A stretch of 64,000 nt of DNA from Desulfofustis glycolicus DSM 9705 (GCF_900130015.1 NZ_FQXS01000014.1:59934-123933), one strand, 5' to 3'; positions 1 to 7,972 are shown, counted from the stretch's first letter. The notes: a model not told the origin generated them from the sequence alone. Program-made: numbers and translations.

Positions 1-1112
1 AAGAGCACGGTCAGGCTGGGCGGCGAGCCGGTTTCCGGCAAGACGATGGCGGCGGTCTGGCCGGAACGATGCAACTGGCTTTCCAGGAACGTGGCGAGGA
101 TGCCATAGGTCTCGCTCTCTTCGCTGTTCTCAAAACGAGTCAGGGCGATGGTGATCTGTTCCAGGGCCTGCTCCAGGCCGGACCGGCTTTGCCGGGCGAT
201 CAGGGACAGGACATGGAACAGGCCGGGAATGCCGAAAAAGGCGACATCCCGGCGATCGCTGATCTCCCTCAGCTGCTCCAGGTCGTCGTTAAACAGGGGG
301 CGGGCTGTTTCGTAGGAACCCTTCAGAAAAGCGATACTGCCGGCTGAGCCGGTGGCCCGGAATGCATCGGGCTGGTTCTCGAGCATCCCGACGGCGGCAT
401 CGATACGGCCCTGCAGCAGGTATTGGTCGAACAGCAGCCGCTGAAAGGGTAGTCGCTCGTCGTCGTCGAGCTGACTGAATTCGGCATCATCTTCGAGATA
501 GGCAAGAACGTCCGGGAACCGTAACAGGCGACTCTGGGCATAACGGAGGATATAATTGAGCAGAAAAAACCGCAATGACGGGGCCAGCGAGCGGAACCAG
601 GATCGCTCAAACGGGCAGGTCACGACCTGGACCGCCGGAGGATGCGGGGTCAGCATTTCCCGGCATTGTGCGTAAAGGAAGTGCAGGGACTGGTCGATGA
701 GACCGAGATCCTGCAGGTAGATTCCGACGCGCAATTCTCGCATCGCCCGCCAGCACCTCGTGGTCCATTTTCCGTAATAGTAGGAAAGCGGTGCTTCTTT
801 GCGGATGACTGTGGCGAAGCGTTGAAACGAACCGTCGGCGACCGCCGCCCGGCTCAGCGATTCTACCAGATCGAGCCGACACTGCCGGTTGTCGTCGAGA
901 AAGCCGAGGGTTTCGAGCTTGGTCAGACAGTTGTTGACGCTGGATGTGGTCGGTCGATTACCGCGCGGGCCTTTGATGTCCAATTTGCGCAGACAGCTGA
1001 CGAGCAGGGTGGAATGGGCCGGTTCGTAAACGATGGAAAGGATCTGCAGCAGGGTCCTTTCAAAGCTGTTGAGTTTCTTGAAGTCGCTGAGGATGTCTTC
1101 GTTGCTCGGCAT
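1..1112 (-). CDS. Unidentified protein, N-terminal part, runs off left edge
   Basis: An uninterrupted reading frame of 370 codons begins at the ATG at 1112 and is still open at base 1, so only the N-terminus is visible. The first 80 or so residues (start MPSNEDILSDFKKLNSF) look like a small helical, possibly winged-helix, module. Residues after about 120 are leucine-rich and helical, like TPR or scaffold regions. From memory, large SNF2/DEAD-box helicases of Geobacter and its relatives have a similar N-terminus, but no helicase motif lies inside the window, so that identity is only a guess. The long frame with normal codon use makes it a real gene. Shorter frames on either strand here are shadows. 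Confidence 0.6.
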   Translation of the reverse strand, partial: MPSNEDILSDFKKLNSFERTLLQILSIVYEPAHSTLLVSCLRKLDIKGPRGNRPTTSSVNNCLTKLETLGFLDDNRQCRLDLVESLSRAAVADGSFQRFATVIRKEAPLSYYYGKWTTRCWRAMRELRVGIYLQDLGLIDQSLHFLYAQCREMLTPHPPAVQVVTCPFERSWFRSLAPSLRFFLLNYILRYAQSRLLRFPDVLAYLEDDAEFSQLDDDERLPFQRLLFDQYLLQGRIDAAVGMLENQPDAFRATGSAGSIAFLKGSYETARPLFNDDLEQLREISDRRDVAFFGIPGLFHVLSLIARQSRSGLEQALEQITIALTRFENSEESETYGILATFLESQLHRSGQTAAIVLPETGSPPSLTVL

Positions 1113-1382
1113 GATGAGAGATCACAAGAGATCGATTGACCCGTTCAAGCCACGGATGCGGTGTCGGTAAAAACCGCAAATCCGCGGGGCAAGAGGGAAC
1201 TATAGCATTGTCATGCCTCGATAGAAACGAAAAAGTGGCAAATCACCCAGAGAAGGATGGCTCACTGCACGGCGTTCGGCAGGTATTGTTGACAGAATGT
1301 GGTGACGGGCGGTGGAACGTGTCAACTGTCTCGCTATAATTGACACGGGGAGTCACGCGTGCTAATGATTGTTGACACAACG
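1113..1382. other. Intergenic region with TTGACA-type repeats
   Basis: There is no convincing gene here. The stretch holds TTGTTGACA at 1286-1294 and 1369-1377, TGTCAA at 1320-1325 and TTGACA at 1340-1345. An exact reverse complement, TGTCAACAA, lies at 1529-1537 on the far side of the MITE. They may be repeated binding sites, or simply promoter -35 elements. Confidence 0.5.
1340..1368 (+). promoter_or_regulatory. Candidate promoter for the recombinase-like gene
   Basis: TTGACA at 1340-1345 is followed after 17 bases by TAATGA at 1363-1368, a perfect -35 with a partial -10. Transcripts would cross the MITE at 1383-1523 before reaching the gene at 1567. The MITE may therefore have inserted into an existing leader. 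Confidence 0.4.
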
Positions 1383-1523
1383 GAGCCATTTGCAAAACAA
1401 TCTTTTCGCCCAAACTCTGCGTTATGCTCAAAATTTTATCATCGGAATATCAATTATATGCCTGTGGTAAAATTTTTCGCATGCCTTGATTTCGAGCGAA
1501 AATCTAAGTTTTGCAAAAGGCTC
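1383..1523 (+). mobile_element. MITE-like element, copy 1
   Basis: This is a 141-bp element with terminal inverted repeats GAGCC(A/T)TTTGCAAAAC (16 bp, one mismatch between ends). Its two 58-bp arms are imperfectly complementary over most of their length. The first 58 bases are identical to copies 2 (5176-5316) and 3 (48764-48904). The flanking tetramers AACG (1379-1382) and AATG (1524-1527) match at three of four bases, consistent with a decayed 4-bp target duplication. It encodes no plausible protein and lies 43 bp before the recombinase-like gene. Confidence 0.85.
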
Positions 1524-1566
1524 AATGTTGTCAACAAAGAATGCCAACAGACCGACTGATGAGTGA

Positions 1567-2301
1567 ATGATGACCGTTTATGGGTACTTGTTTCTTGCGG
1601 CCGACCGGGAACATCGTGTTCCGGTGGCCGACCAGTCCTCCGGACTTGCCGCTTTTGCCGCCTCCCTCGGGCTGGAGGTGACGGAGATCTGTGTTGAAGA
1701 GGGCGACTCGCTGAAAAAGCCGTTTCGCGATCGGCCCCAGGGTGGAATGCTGTTCGAGCACCTGCAGCCCGGGGATGTTGTGGTCGTTCTTCGGTCCGAA
1801 TGGGTACTCGCTTCGGCCGGCTCGGCGGTTCGTTTACTTGCTGAGTTGCGCAAGCGACGCGTCTCGCTGTATTGCGCCGATCTCAATGAAAACCTTACCC
1901 TGCCGGTCGAGCGGCGTCTCGTAGTCTCGGAGGGCAACCAGGAACTGGTGCGTGGTCTTCTTGAAGCCCTGGCGGCATGTGAGAGCAGTAGTCATGGGGA
2001 GGCCATCAAGGCCGCCAAGCGCAGGAGCCGGCGCCAGGGTCGTTATATCGGGGGACCGGTGCCGTTCGGCTGGCAAGTCGATGACAAAGGGTTTCTCAGG
2101 CAGCGCGCGGACCAGCAGCGGGTAATCGAGGCGATCAAGGAAATGCGTGGTGCCGGGCACTCTTTCCGGGAGATTGCCGGCCGCCTTGGCGATGAAGAGG
2201 GCATCAGCCTGTCCCATGAAGGGATTCGGCGTATTTTGAGCGCTGACCGGGCCAGAAAAGAGCGCGAGCAGGGTGGTGCAAGTGTGCCGGCGGAGCGGTA
2301 G
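1567..2301 (+). CDS. Serine-recombinase-family protein, probably catalytically dead
   Basis: The 244-residue protein has the two-part layout of small serine recombinases: an N-terminal resolvase-like fold (about 1-125) and a recombinase/HTH module (about 145-235). The second module contains the recognisable GRYIGGPVPFGW segment and a GHSFREIAGRLG helix. The active-site segment is eroded. Where resolvases have Y-A-R-V-S this protein reads YLFLA, so the nucleophilic serine and its arginine are missing, and the usual DRLSR motif reads RSEWVLAS. By inference it is a DNA-binding relic or regulator rather than an active recombinase. Either of two consecutive ATGs (1567, 1570) could start it. Repeated TTGACA elements and a MITE precede it. 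Confidence 0.75.
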   Translation: MMTVYGYLFLAADREHRVPVADQSSGLAAFAASLGLEVTEICVEEGDSLKKPFRDRPQGGMLFEHLQPGDVVVVLRSEWVLASAGSAVRLLAELRKRRVSLYCADLNENLTLPVERRLVVSEGNQELVRGLLEALAACESSSHGEAIKAAKRRSRRQGRYIGGPVPFGWQVDDKGFLRQRADQQRVIEAIKEMRGAGHSFREIAGRLGDEEGISLSHEGIRRILSADRARKEREQGGASVPAER

Positions 2302-2351
2302 CCGCCGCCACCCTGCTTTGCCGTTCTGCGGTCGAATGCGAGCTTTGTGGT

Positions 2352-4256
2352 TCAGGAACGTCGTAGGCTTTGATGGATGGATATCTTGGCCTGGTTTTGC
2401 CGGCTTTCCAGCCAGGCTTCGACAAGTTGTTGTTGCTTGAACTCGATGAGCAGTTCCCGGTAGCGCTGCCGATCGGCATCGCTGATCGGCTCTTCCGGGG
2501 CTTTTCGTTCCTCGAGTTGCAGGACGTAAAAATCATCGTCGACCATGCGGGGCTCCGTGGTCACCGGCTCGGCACGGGTAAGCCGAAAGGCCTCCTGCAC
2601 GAGCTGCTGCGGCAGGGGTGACGACGGGGCCGGCTCGTTTTTTTTCATCGGGCCGGAGTTTTCGAGGGTCAGGTTGCTCTCAGCGGTGACGTCGGCGAAT
2701 GATGTGCCGGTACCGAGTTTTTCGATTACCTGCCGGGCCACGCTGCGCGCCTTGTCGGCGGCCTGCTGGCGGCGGAAATCCTGCTCGGCCTGTTGTCTGA
2801 CCTGCTCGAGTTCCGGAACGCGCGGTTCCCTGATATCGTCGATCGCCATAATCGCATAACCGTCGTCAACCTCGATCAGAGAACTGAGTTCCCCTTCCTT
2901 GAGAGAAAAGGCGACATCGAGAAAGTTCGGATCTGCCGTCATTCCTTCAGGGGGTGCCGATCGACTGAAGAAATCGGTCGTGATGACGTTGGTTTCGGGG
3001 TGATCCTGCAGAGAGGCGTCGAGGCTGCCAGCCCCGATGATCTGTTCGTAGACCGTGCCGGCCTGCTGAAAAGCAAGCGATCGGGCTTTGTCGAGGCGCA
3101 GCTTGGCGCTGATTTCCTCACGAACTTCATCGAGCGTACGTACCCCGCCCGGCCGGACAGCGACCAGTTTAATGATATGGTAGCCGAAATCGGTCTGGAC
3201 GATGTCGCTGATCTCGCCTTCCTGCATCGCGAAGACGGCATCTTCAAACGGCTTGATCATCTGGCCCCGGTTGAAAAACCCGAGCTCGCCGCCGGATTCG
3301 GCCGTTGCGTCGTCGGAATACTCGCTGGCCAGTGCGGCAAAGTCCTCTCCGGCGCGTGCCTTCGTCAGCACCTCTTCGGCGAGACTACGCTGCTGCTGGT
3401 GGATCGCTTCGTCGGCGTCCGGGGCGGCTTTCAGGAGGATATGACGGGCGTTGCGCGATTCCACGGTCTGGTATTGCGTTTGATGCTGATCGTAATACGC
3501 ACTGATTTCTTCGTCGTCGAGCGAAATTTTAGCGGCAGTCTCAGTGAAACTGAACGGCAGGTAGGTCAGTTTGACCGCCGCCTCCGTTTTGTAGCGGTCA
3601 CCGGCCTCGTCATACCACTGCTTGAGCGCCTCTTCGTCAATCTCGATTCCGGCAAGATAGCGATCCGGCGCGACAACGGTGTAGGCAACGGAAACTGTCT
3701 CGTTTTCCAGGTTGTACAAGTCCTCTATTTCACCGTCACTGACGGAGGTGACGAACGAGGAGAGGGACTGAGCCGTTTTCGCATCAAGCAGGTCATGCCT
3801 GAGCGACTGTTCGTACTTCTTCGGGGACAGCCGGTTGGCCGCGAGAAGGGATTGATAGCGTTGCAGGTCGAAGGCGCCGTTGTCTTGGAATTGCACCATC
3901 GATTCGATTTCATCCTGGATTTCCCGAGCGCTGACGCGCAAACCCATGGCCTGGCCACCTTGTCGGAGCAGGGCTTCCTGAATCAACTGGTTGATGACCT
4001 GGCCTCGGATATCGAGATTGTCGGCCAGCGCTTTCGGGATGGTGCCGCCAAATTGCTCGCCGATCCTGGCATAGGCACGATCATAGGCCTGTTGATAATT
4101 TTGAAAGGAAATCTCTTCACCATTGACAATGATGGCGGCTTCCTGCTTGTTCATCATATTGGTGCCGACTCCCCAGAAGATAAAGACAAGGGCGATGACG
4201 ACAACAATGGCTTGAATAACCAGAGATTGGGCTCGTTTTCGGAGAAATGCTAGCAT
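2352..4256 (-). CDS. ppiD: PpiD-like membrane-anchored peptidyl-prolyl isomerase
   Basis: The 634-residue protein has a single N-terminal membrane helix (about 11-31, ending in FIFWGVG), a SurA/PpiD-type chaperone domain (about 35-250), a parvulin-type PPIC rotamase domain (about 265-370, with NARHILLKA and GGELGFFNRGQM), and a further helical C-terminal domain. This is the layout and size of PpiD, which folds newly exported proteins at the outer face of the inner membrane near the Sec translocon. It is a single-gene unit with the start at the ATG at 4256. A large open frame on the opposite strand is a composition shadow. Confidence 0.92.
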   Translation of the reverse strand: MLAFLRKRAQSLVIQAIVVVIALVFIFWGVGTNMMNKQEAAIIVNGEEISFQNYQQAYDRAYARIGEQFGGTIPKALADNLDIRGQVINQLIQEALLRQGGQAMGLRVSAREIQDEIESMVQFQDNGAFDLQRYQSLLAANRLSPKKYEQSLRHDLLDAKTAQSLSSFVTSVSDGEIEDLYNLENETVSVAYTVVAPDRYLAGIEIDEEALKQWYDEAGDRYKTEAAVKLTYLPFSFTETAAKISLDDEEISAYYDQHQTQYQTVESRNARHILLKAAPDADEAIHQQQRSLAEEVLTKARAGEDFAALASEYSDDATAESGGELGFFNRGQMIKPFEDAVFAMQEGEISDIVQTDFGYHIIKLVAVRPGGVRTLDEVREEISAKLRLDKARSLAFQQAGTVYEQIIGAGSLDASLQDHPETNVITTDFFSRSAPPEGMTADPNFLDVAFSLKEGELSSLIEVDDGYAIMAIDDIREPRVPELEQVRQQAEQDFRRQQAADKARSVARQVIEKLGTGTSFADVTAESNLTLENSGPMKKNEPAPSSPLPQQLVQEAFRLTRAEPVTTEPRMVDDDFYVLQLEERKAPEEPISDADRQRYRELLIEFKQQQLVEAWLESRQNQAKISIHQSLRRS

Positions 4257-4664
4257 GGGCTATGGTTGGCTGAGGCTTCATGATCGTTCGTCCAGGGAGT
4301 CTGGTACCGCCGGAAAGGGAGGAACGAAGCAATCAATCTATCGTTGAAATCGAACAATCTCCCCTTCCGTCCAACGAACGAAATCCTTGCTCTGAGCAAA
4401 CGGCAAAGGAGCCGGCGGCGGGTCGGGCGGGGGTGTCCGGGACCGTCGATCAAACACGGATGATCGCGGTTCGATTTACCCTGGATATCCCCTTCGTGCA
4501 AGGAAAATCGCACAGATGGGACGGTCGGCAACCGGTCCGGCGGCCGGAGTGGGTCGGAACTGGAGCTGGTCGTCGAACCGATACCGGCAGGAGCTGTTAC
4601 CGCCGCGAAGACCACGATGTAACATGCCGAAAAGACGTTGAAAGACAAATGATTACTCATTCAC
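4257..4664. other. Intergenic region between divergent ppiD and dsrC
   Basis: About 400 bases lie between the ppiD start and the dsrC promoter. Frames on both strands have no recognisable protein and no good ribosome site. I see no RNA gene or repeat. It should contain the leftward ppiD promoter, but I cannot place it. Confidence 0.5.
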
Positions 4665-4693
4665 TTGACAAATACTTTTGCCTATAGTATTAA
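4665..4693 (+). promoter_or_regulatory. Strong sigma-70-type promoter of dsrC
   Basis: A perfect TTGACA at 4665-4670 is followed after 17 bases by TATTAA at 4688-4693. The overlapping TATAGT at 4683-4688 is an alternative -10 at suboptimal spacing. The surrounding AT-rich sequence contrasts with the GC-rich window. This fits the high expression expected of dsrC. Confidence 0.6.
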
Positions 4694-4781
4694 GCCCAAT
4701 TACTATAGCGAGTGTGAGAAGTAATTTCTTACGGGTACTATTACGAGGTCTCAAAGAATCACTATATCAAGGAGGTACGAA

Positions 4782-5102
4782 ATGCCCACAGTAGAACACA
4801 ATGGAAAATCCTTCCAGGTTGATGAAGATGGATTCCTTTTGAAAGGAATGGAAGAATGGAATGCCGAATGGGTCGATTACGTCAAGGCGTCAGAGGGTAT
4901 TTCCGAGTTGACCGACGAGCATCAGAAAGTTATCGATGCACTGCAGGAATACTACAAGAAGAACGGTATTGCCCCGATGGTTCGGATCCTCTCCAAGACC
5001 ACCGGCTATCCGCTGAAGCGGATTTACGAGCTGTTCCCCTCGGGACCGGGCAAAGGAGCCTGTAAAATGGCAGGTCTGCCGAAGCCGACCGGTTGCGTCT
5101 GA
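4782..5102 (+). CDS. dsrC: DsrC, sulfur-carrier protein of dissimilatory sulfite reduction
   Basis: The 106-residue protein is a full-length DsrC/TusE family member. The C-terminal arm (PGKGACKMAGLPKPTGCV) keeps both redox cysteines, Cys94 and Cys105, ten residues apart. This pattern is that of true DsrC, which carries sulfur as a trisulfide between sulfite reductase DsrAB and the membrane complex DsrMKJOP. TusE homologues lack the first cysteine. The gene stands alone, as dsrC usually does in sulfate reducers. It has an AGGAGG ribosome site about 8 bases before the ATG, a strong promoter and a canonical terminator. It is the best marker of lifestyle in this window. Confidence 0.96.
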   Translation: MPTVEHNGKSFQVDEDGFLLKGMEEWNAEWVDYVKASEGISELTDEHQKVIDALQEYYKKNGIAPMVRILSKTTGYPLKRIYELFPSGPGKGACKMAGLPKPTGCV

Positions 5103-5130
5103 TTTTCTACCAGGTTTAGTTCTGACCTTG

Positions 5131-5168
5131 AAAAGGAGAAGCTCCACCTGGAGCTTCTCCTTTTTTTT
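5131..5168 (+). terminator. Intrinsic terminator of dsrC
   Basis: A perfect 15-bp stem (arms 5131-5145 and 5150-5164) has the loop ACCT and a run of eight T from 5161. The A-rich 5' side makes it usable in both directions. MITE copy 2 begins eight bases after the T-run. Confidence 0.93.
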
Positions 5169-5175
5169 ATTGCTC

Positions 5176-5316
5176 GAGCCATTTGCAAAACAATCTTTTC
5201 GCCCAAACTCTGCGTTATGCTCAAAATTTTATCCTCGGAATATCATGTATATGCCTGCGGTAAAATTTTTCGCATGCCTTGATTTTGAACGAAAATCTAA
5301 GTTTTGCAAAAGGCTC
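5176..5316 (+). mobile_element. MITE-like element, copy 2
   Basis: This 141-bp element has the same ends and the same first 58 bases as copies 1 and 3, with only a few central differences. It is flanked by perfect 4-bp direct repeats, GCTC at 5172-5175 and 5317-5320, as expected for transposition. It lies between the dsrC terminator and the 3' end of the leftward ATP-grasp gene. Its right 20 bases are read as the end of that gene, including the stop codon. Confidence 0.9.
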
Positions 5317-6091
5317 GCTCGTTAAACGGCTGCGCACCGTCAATGAAGCGCTGGTGCACGGCATTGACGCGTTGCCGGTAATCGTCACTGGTGATGCGGG
5401 CCCCCCGCAAGCCGCCTCTCAGATTTATCTCCGAAAAATAAGTTGTCGCCGCATCGCTGTGCAGCAGATCGAGGTGGGCGTATGGAAAGCCACCCCGGGT
5501 CATGATCTGTCGACAGAGCTCAAGCTGCTTGTCGGTCAGAGTGCAGGGTGCGGCCGTTGCACCGCAATGCAGGTTTTGCCTGAAACCACAGGCATTGGTG
5601 CGTTCGTAGGCTTCCTGGTAGTCATCGATGATGATCACCCGGATATCTCGGGTACCGTCAAGAAACGGTTGGACGACAAAGGGGTAGGCGATCAGCCCGA
5701 GTACGGCCTGGTTGTAGATCTCTTCAATCGATGAGAAGAGCAGAACGCCCAGCCCGCCGTTTTTCCCCTCAAGCTTGAGGACAACCCGGCCGGTTCCGGT
5801 CCGGCCGTAGGCATCGATGGTCTCGATCAGGTCATGGATGGTGTAGATCACCGTGGACCCGGGGATCATCGCCCAGGAGAACAACCGTGTCTGGAGCGCT
5901 TTCGATCTGCTGCACAATTGGCTGCGAAATGAGGGAAAGCCGGTAATTCCGCGTTCGGCGAGATCGAGCAGCAGATGTTCTTCGCCCGGTCTGATCCTCA
6001 GACGGCAGCAGATCAGGTCGTCTGGCTCGAGTTGTTGGAAATGTGTGAAAGCGGTCTGGCTGTCGGTGATGATCCGGCGCTGCCGTTTCAA
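5297..6091 (-). CDS. ATP-grasp domain protein (RimK/glutathione-synthetase-like fold)
   Basis: The 264-residue protein resembles ATP-grasp ligases. It has a lysine-bearing strand (VVLKLEGKNGGLGV, about 126-139), a YPFVVQPF segment with the usual purine-binding position, a DIRVIIID strand and a metal-binding FSEINLRGG near the end. Such enzymes join a carboxylate to an amine through an acyl-phosphate, but the substrate cannot be told. It starts at a TTG that overlaps the stop of the zinc-ribbon gene upstream (TTGA). The last residues (about NERAFCKT) and the TAG stop are encoded partly by MITE copy 2, so the original C-terminus has been replaced. It is the last gene of the bactofilin operon. 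Confidence 0.72.
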   Translation of the reverse strand: MKRQRRIITDSQTAFTHFQQLEPDDLICCRLRIRPGEEHLLLDLAERGITGFPSFRSQLCSRSKALQTRLFSWAMIPGSTVIYTIHDLIETIDAYGRTGTGRVVLKLEGKNGGLGVLLFSSIEEIYNQAVLGLIAYPFVVQPFLDGTRDIRVIIIDDYQEAYERTNACGFRQNLHCGATAAPCTLTDKQLELCRQIMTRGGFPYAHLDLLHSDAATTYFSEINLRGGLRGARITSDDYRQRVNAVHQRFIDGAQPFNERAFCKT

Positions 6092-6333
6092 AAGATCATC
6101 TCCCGGAAGCGTTGATGGTAGTGGCTCAGGTCTTCCTGGCAGGAACCGCAGAAGAGCAGGATTTCACCATTGATCTGGGTGGCGTCGCTTTCATGGGTGA
6201 AGCTGCCGTCACTGTTCTGGTGGTAGTAAGAGGTGAGCAGGACGTCGTGAGCCAGTTCGATAAACGTCTCATCGTTGCCGCAGGCAGGACAGACGAGACG
6301 GTTGGCAATGCCGGGTGGTCGAGCGGAGGGCAT
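6088..6333 (-). CDS. Small zinc-ribbon-like protein
   Basis: This 81-residue protein has two cysteine pairs, CPAC at about 15-18 and CGSC at about 62-65. They would form a zinc ribbon around a short polar domain. I recognise no family. It is translationally coupled to the ATP-grasp gene by a 4-base overlap and follows the bactofilin gene by 20 bases, so it belongs to the same leftward operon. A plausible role is as a partner or substrate of the ATP-grasp enzyme; that rests on coupling alone. Confidence 0.65.
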   Translation of the reverse strand: MPSARPPGIANRLVCPACGNDETFIELAHDVLLTSYYHQNSDGSFTHESDATQINGEILLFCGSCQEDLSHYHQRFREMIF

Positions 6334-6353
6334 GGCGGGAGTGGTTAGTGGGG

Positions 6354-6788
6354 TTATGAAGATTTCTGGGGTGGTGCGGTTTGAGCTTTCTGGGGATTTT
6401 TGGCTTCGCCGGTTCCGGAATTGCTGCCGGCGGCTTTTACCTCGCCGTCAAGTCGGGCGCCGGGTTCAACGGTCAGGCTGCCGGCCTCCAGCCGGCCCTT
6501 GATCGAGCAGCCTTTCCTGGCGGTGACCAGGTTGGCGATGATATTTCCCTCAATGGTGCCGTGACAGATAAAGGATGATACCTTGATATCTCCGGTGATT
6601 GTGCCGGACTCGCTGAGAATCAGGTGCTCTCCGCTGATGTCTCCGTTGATGGTGCCGTCGATGCGGGTTTTCCCTTTGAAAGAGATTTCCCCGCTGATGA
6701 GCATGGTCTTGTCGATAATGGCTGAAATTGTTTCACTCTCAGCTTTTTGCAACTCCTTTTCGACGCTGCTGCCTTTTTTGTTGAACAT
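6354..6788 (-). CDS. bacM: Bactofilin
   Basis: The 144-residue protein has the bactofilin (DUF583/CcmA) beta-helix core at about 25-120, with repeating glycine-containing turns such as GEISFKGKTRIDGTINGDISG. Short disordered tails flank it, and the C-terminus is rich in Pro, Gln and Ala. Bactofilins polymerise on the inner membrane and position cell-wall enzymes. The gene is nine bases downstream of a LytM-type peptidase, a pairing seen in many bacteria where the two act together on cell shape. Confidence 0.93.
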   Translation of the reverse strand: MFNKKGSSVEKELQKAESETISAIIDKTMLISGEISFKGKTRIDGTINGDISGEHLILSESGTITGDIKVSSFICHGTIEGNIIANLVTARKGCSIKGRLEAGSLTVEPGARLDGEVKAAGSNSGTGEAKNPQKAQTAPPQKSS

Positions 6789-6796
6789 GAAATTCC

Positions 6797-7789
6797 CTAC
6801 TTCTGCTTGGCTTTTGCCGTTTGGGTAATGTCTGCGACTTTCATGAATTTGGTCGGATTGATCGGCTTGTTGCCCAAGCGGATCTCGTAATGCAGATGGG
6901 CCCCGGTCGATCGCCCGGTATCGCCGATCTGCCCGATGACCTGGCCCTGTTCGACGCGCTCTCCCGGTTTTACCAGATAGTTTTGCAGATGGGCGTAAAC
7001 GGTTCGGTAGCCGTTGCCGTGATCGACTTCAACGTAATTGCCGTAACCGCCGTTCTTGAATGCTTTGGAAACGGTTCCGGCAGCGGTGGCGAAGACCTTT
7101 TCACCCCGTTCACCGCGAATGTCGACGCCCTCGTGGAAGGCATTCTTCCCGTTGATCGGGTCGGTACGCTTGCCGTAGGCTGAAGATATGGAGCCGCTCG
7201 CCGGTCTGCCGAGCGGCATCAGGCGAACGGCTTCAAGATAATCGTCGACTTTTTTCAGCAGGTCGTCATAGGAGGTTTCGTCCGCCGGGACGTAGGGACC
7301 GCCGCTCCCTTCCTCCGCACCGGAGGCGCCGTCCTTGATCTTGACGCCGATGGTGTGCATGACCGTTTCGATCAACTCACTGCGCTGGTTCAGATCGCTG
7401 ACCGCGGTGTTCATCAGGCGCAGGTTTTCCAGCTGCAGGTTGGTGTTTTCCAGATCGAAGGACATCTTCTGATCGGCCAGCGTATCTTGCTGTTCTTCAA
7501 TGAGAGCGAGCAGCTCGGTCTGATGGGCCTGTTTGAGATCGGCGATCTGTTGCAGGTAATCCTTCGTGGTCTGTTCGCTGGTAGTTAGCCGCGTCTGCAG
7601 GGAATGGGTTTTCTTGGTCAGTAATTTATTGCTGAGATATGAGCCGGTAGTGAAGTAGCCAAAGACGCAGACACCAAGTAACAGGATAATGGCTGAAGAG
7701 AGAGAGAGCAGAGCCCCCTTTTTGGAAACTTGAAATGAGGACGAGCGCCCATTTTCTCCGGTGACGATAATGTGATATCGGTCATTCAT
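6797..7789 (-). CDS. Membrane-anchored M23 (LytM) peptidoglycan endopeptidase
   Basis: The start chosen is the ATG at 7789 (MNDRYHIIV). The frame stays open far upstream, but that extension is antisense to the ABC-F gene and rejected. The 330-residue protein has a membrane helix at about 26-46, a periplasmic coiled coil at about 60-130 and a C-terminal M23 domain. Zinc and catalytic residues are visible: H219 and D223 in FHEGVD, H267 in YAH, H298 and H300 in HLHYE. The intact active site argues for a working DD-endopeptidase. It opens an operon with bactofilin and fits a scaffold-plus-hydrolase pair that shapes the wall. Confidence 0.92.
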   Translation of the reverse strand: MNDRYHIIVTGENGRSSSFQVSKKGALLSLSSAIILLLGVCVFGYFTTGSYLSNKLLTKKTHSLQTRLTTSEQTTKDYLQQIADLKQAHQTELLALIEEQQDTLADQKMSFDLENTNLQLENLRLMNTAVSDLNQRSELIETVMHTIGVKIKDGASGAEEGSGGPYVPADETSYDDLLKKVDDYLEAVRLMPLGRPASGSISSAYGKRTDPINGKNAFHEGVDIRGERGEKVFATAAGTVSKAFKNGGYGNYVEVDHGNGYRTVYAHLQNYLVKPGERVEQGQVIGQIGDTGRSTGAHLHYEIRLGNKPINPTKFMKVADITQTAKAKQK

Positions 7790-7885
7790 GGCAGAGCCCT
7801 TCTCGTTGTTGTTAAAAGCTGTCTCTGTCTGTATGATGTCTGACTGTTCGGGCGTGGACGCTCCGGGCGCCCGAACAATGCTTTG

Positions 7886-7914
7886 CTTATACTCGTATCG
7901 TGTCAAACTATCAA
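7886..7914 (-). promoter_or_regulatory. Candidate promoter of the M23-bactofilin operon
   Basis: Read leftward, TTGATA (7909-7914) is followed after 17 bases by TATAAG (7886-7891). It lies in the 183-bp divergent gap between the peptidase gene and the ABC-F gene. Confidence 0.5.
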
Positions 7915-7972
7915 GGTAAAATAGGCTGATTTTAAAAGCCGTTTCGTCGCTGAAAAGCGACAGACTATTTTC

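Noticed and set aside
1359..1559. Small frames inside the MITE copies as a possible gene (also at 5128-5325 and 48431-48829)
   Set aside because: The peptides are conserved only because the DNA is repeated. They have no ribosome site, and the frame continues differently beyond each element.
2793..4253. Long open frame opposite ppiD
   Set aside because: It is a GC-driven antisense shadow. The leftward frame has clear PpiD domains and this one has no family features.
4250..4660. Small leftward frame between ppiD and dsrC
   Set aside because: It has no ribosome site, overlaps the ppiD start and shows no recognisable protein character.
1383..5316. CRISPR array made by the repeated units
   Set aside because: The units are 141 bp, lie kilobases apart and have inverted ends. 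There are no regularly spaced short repeats.
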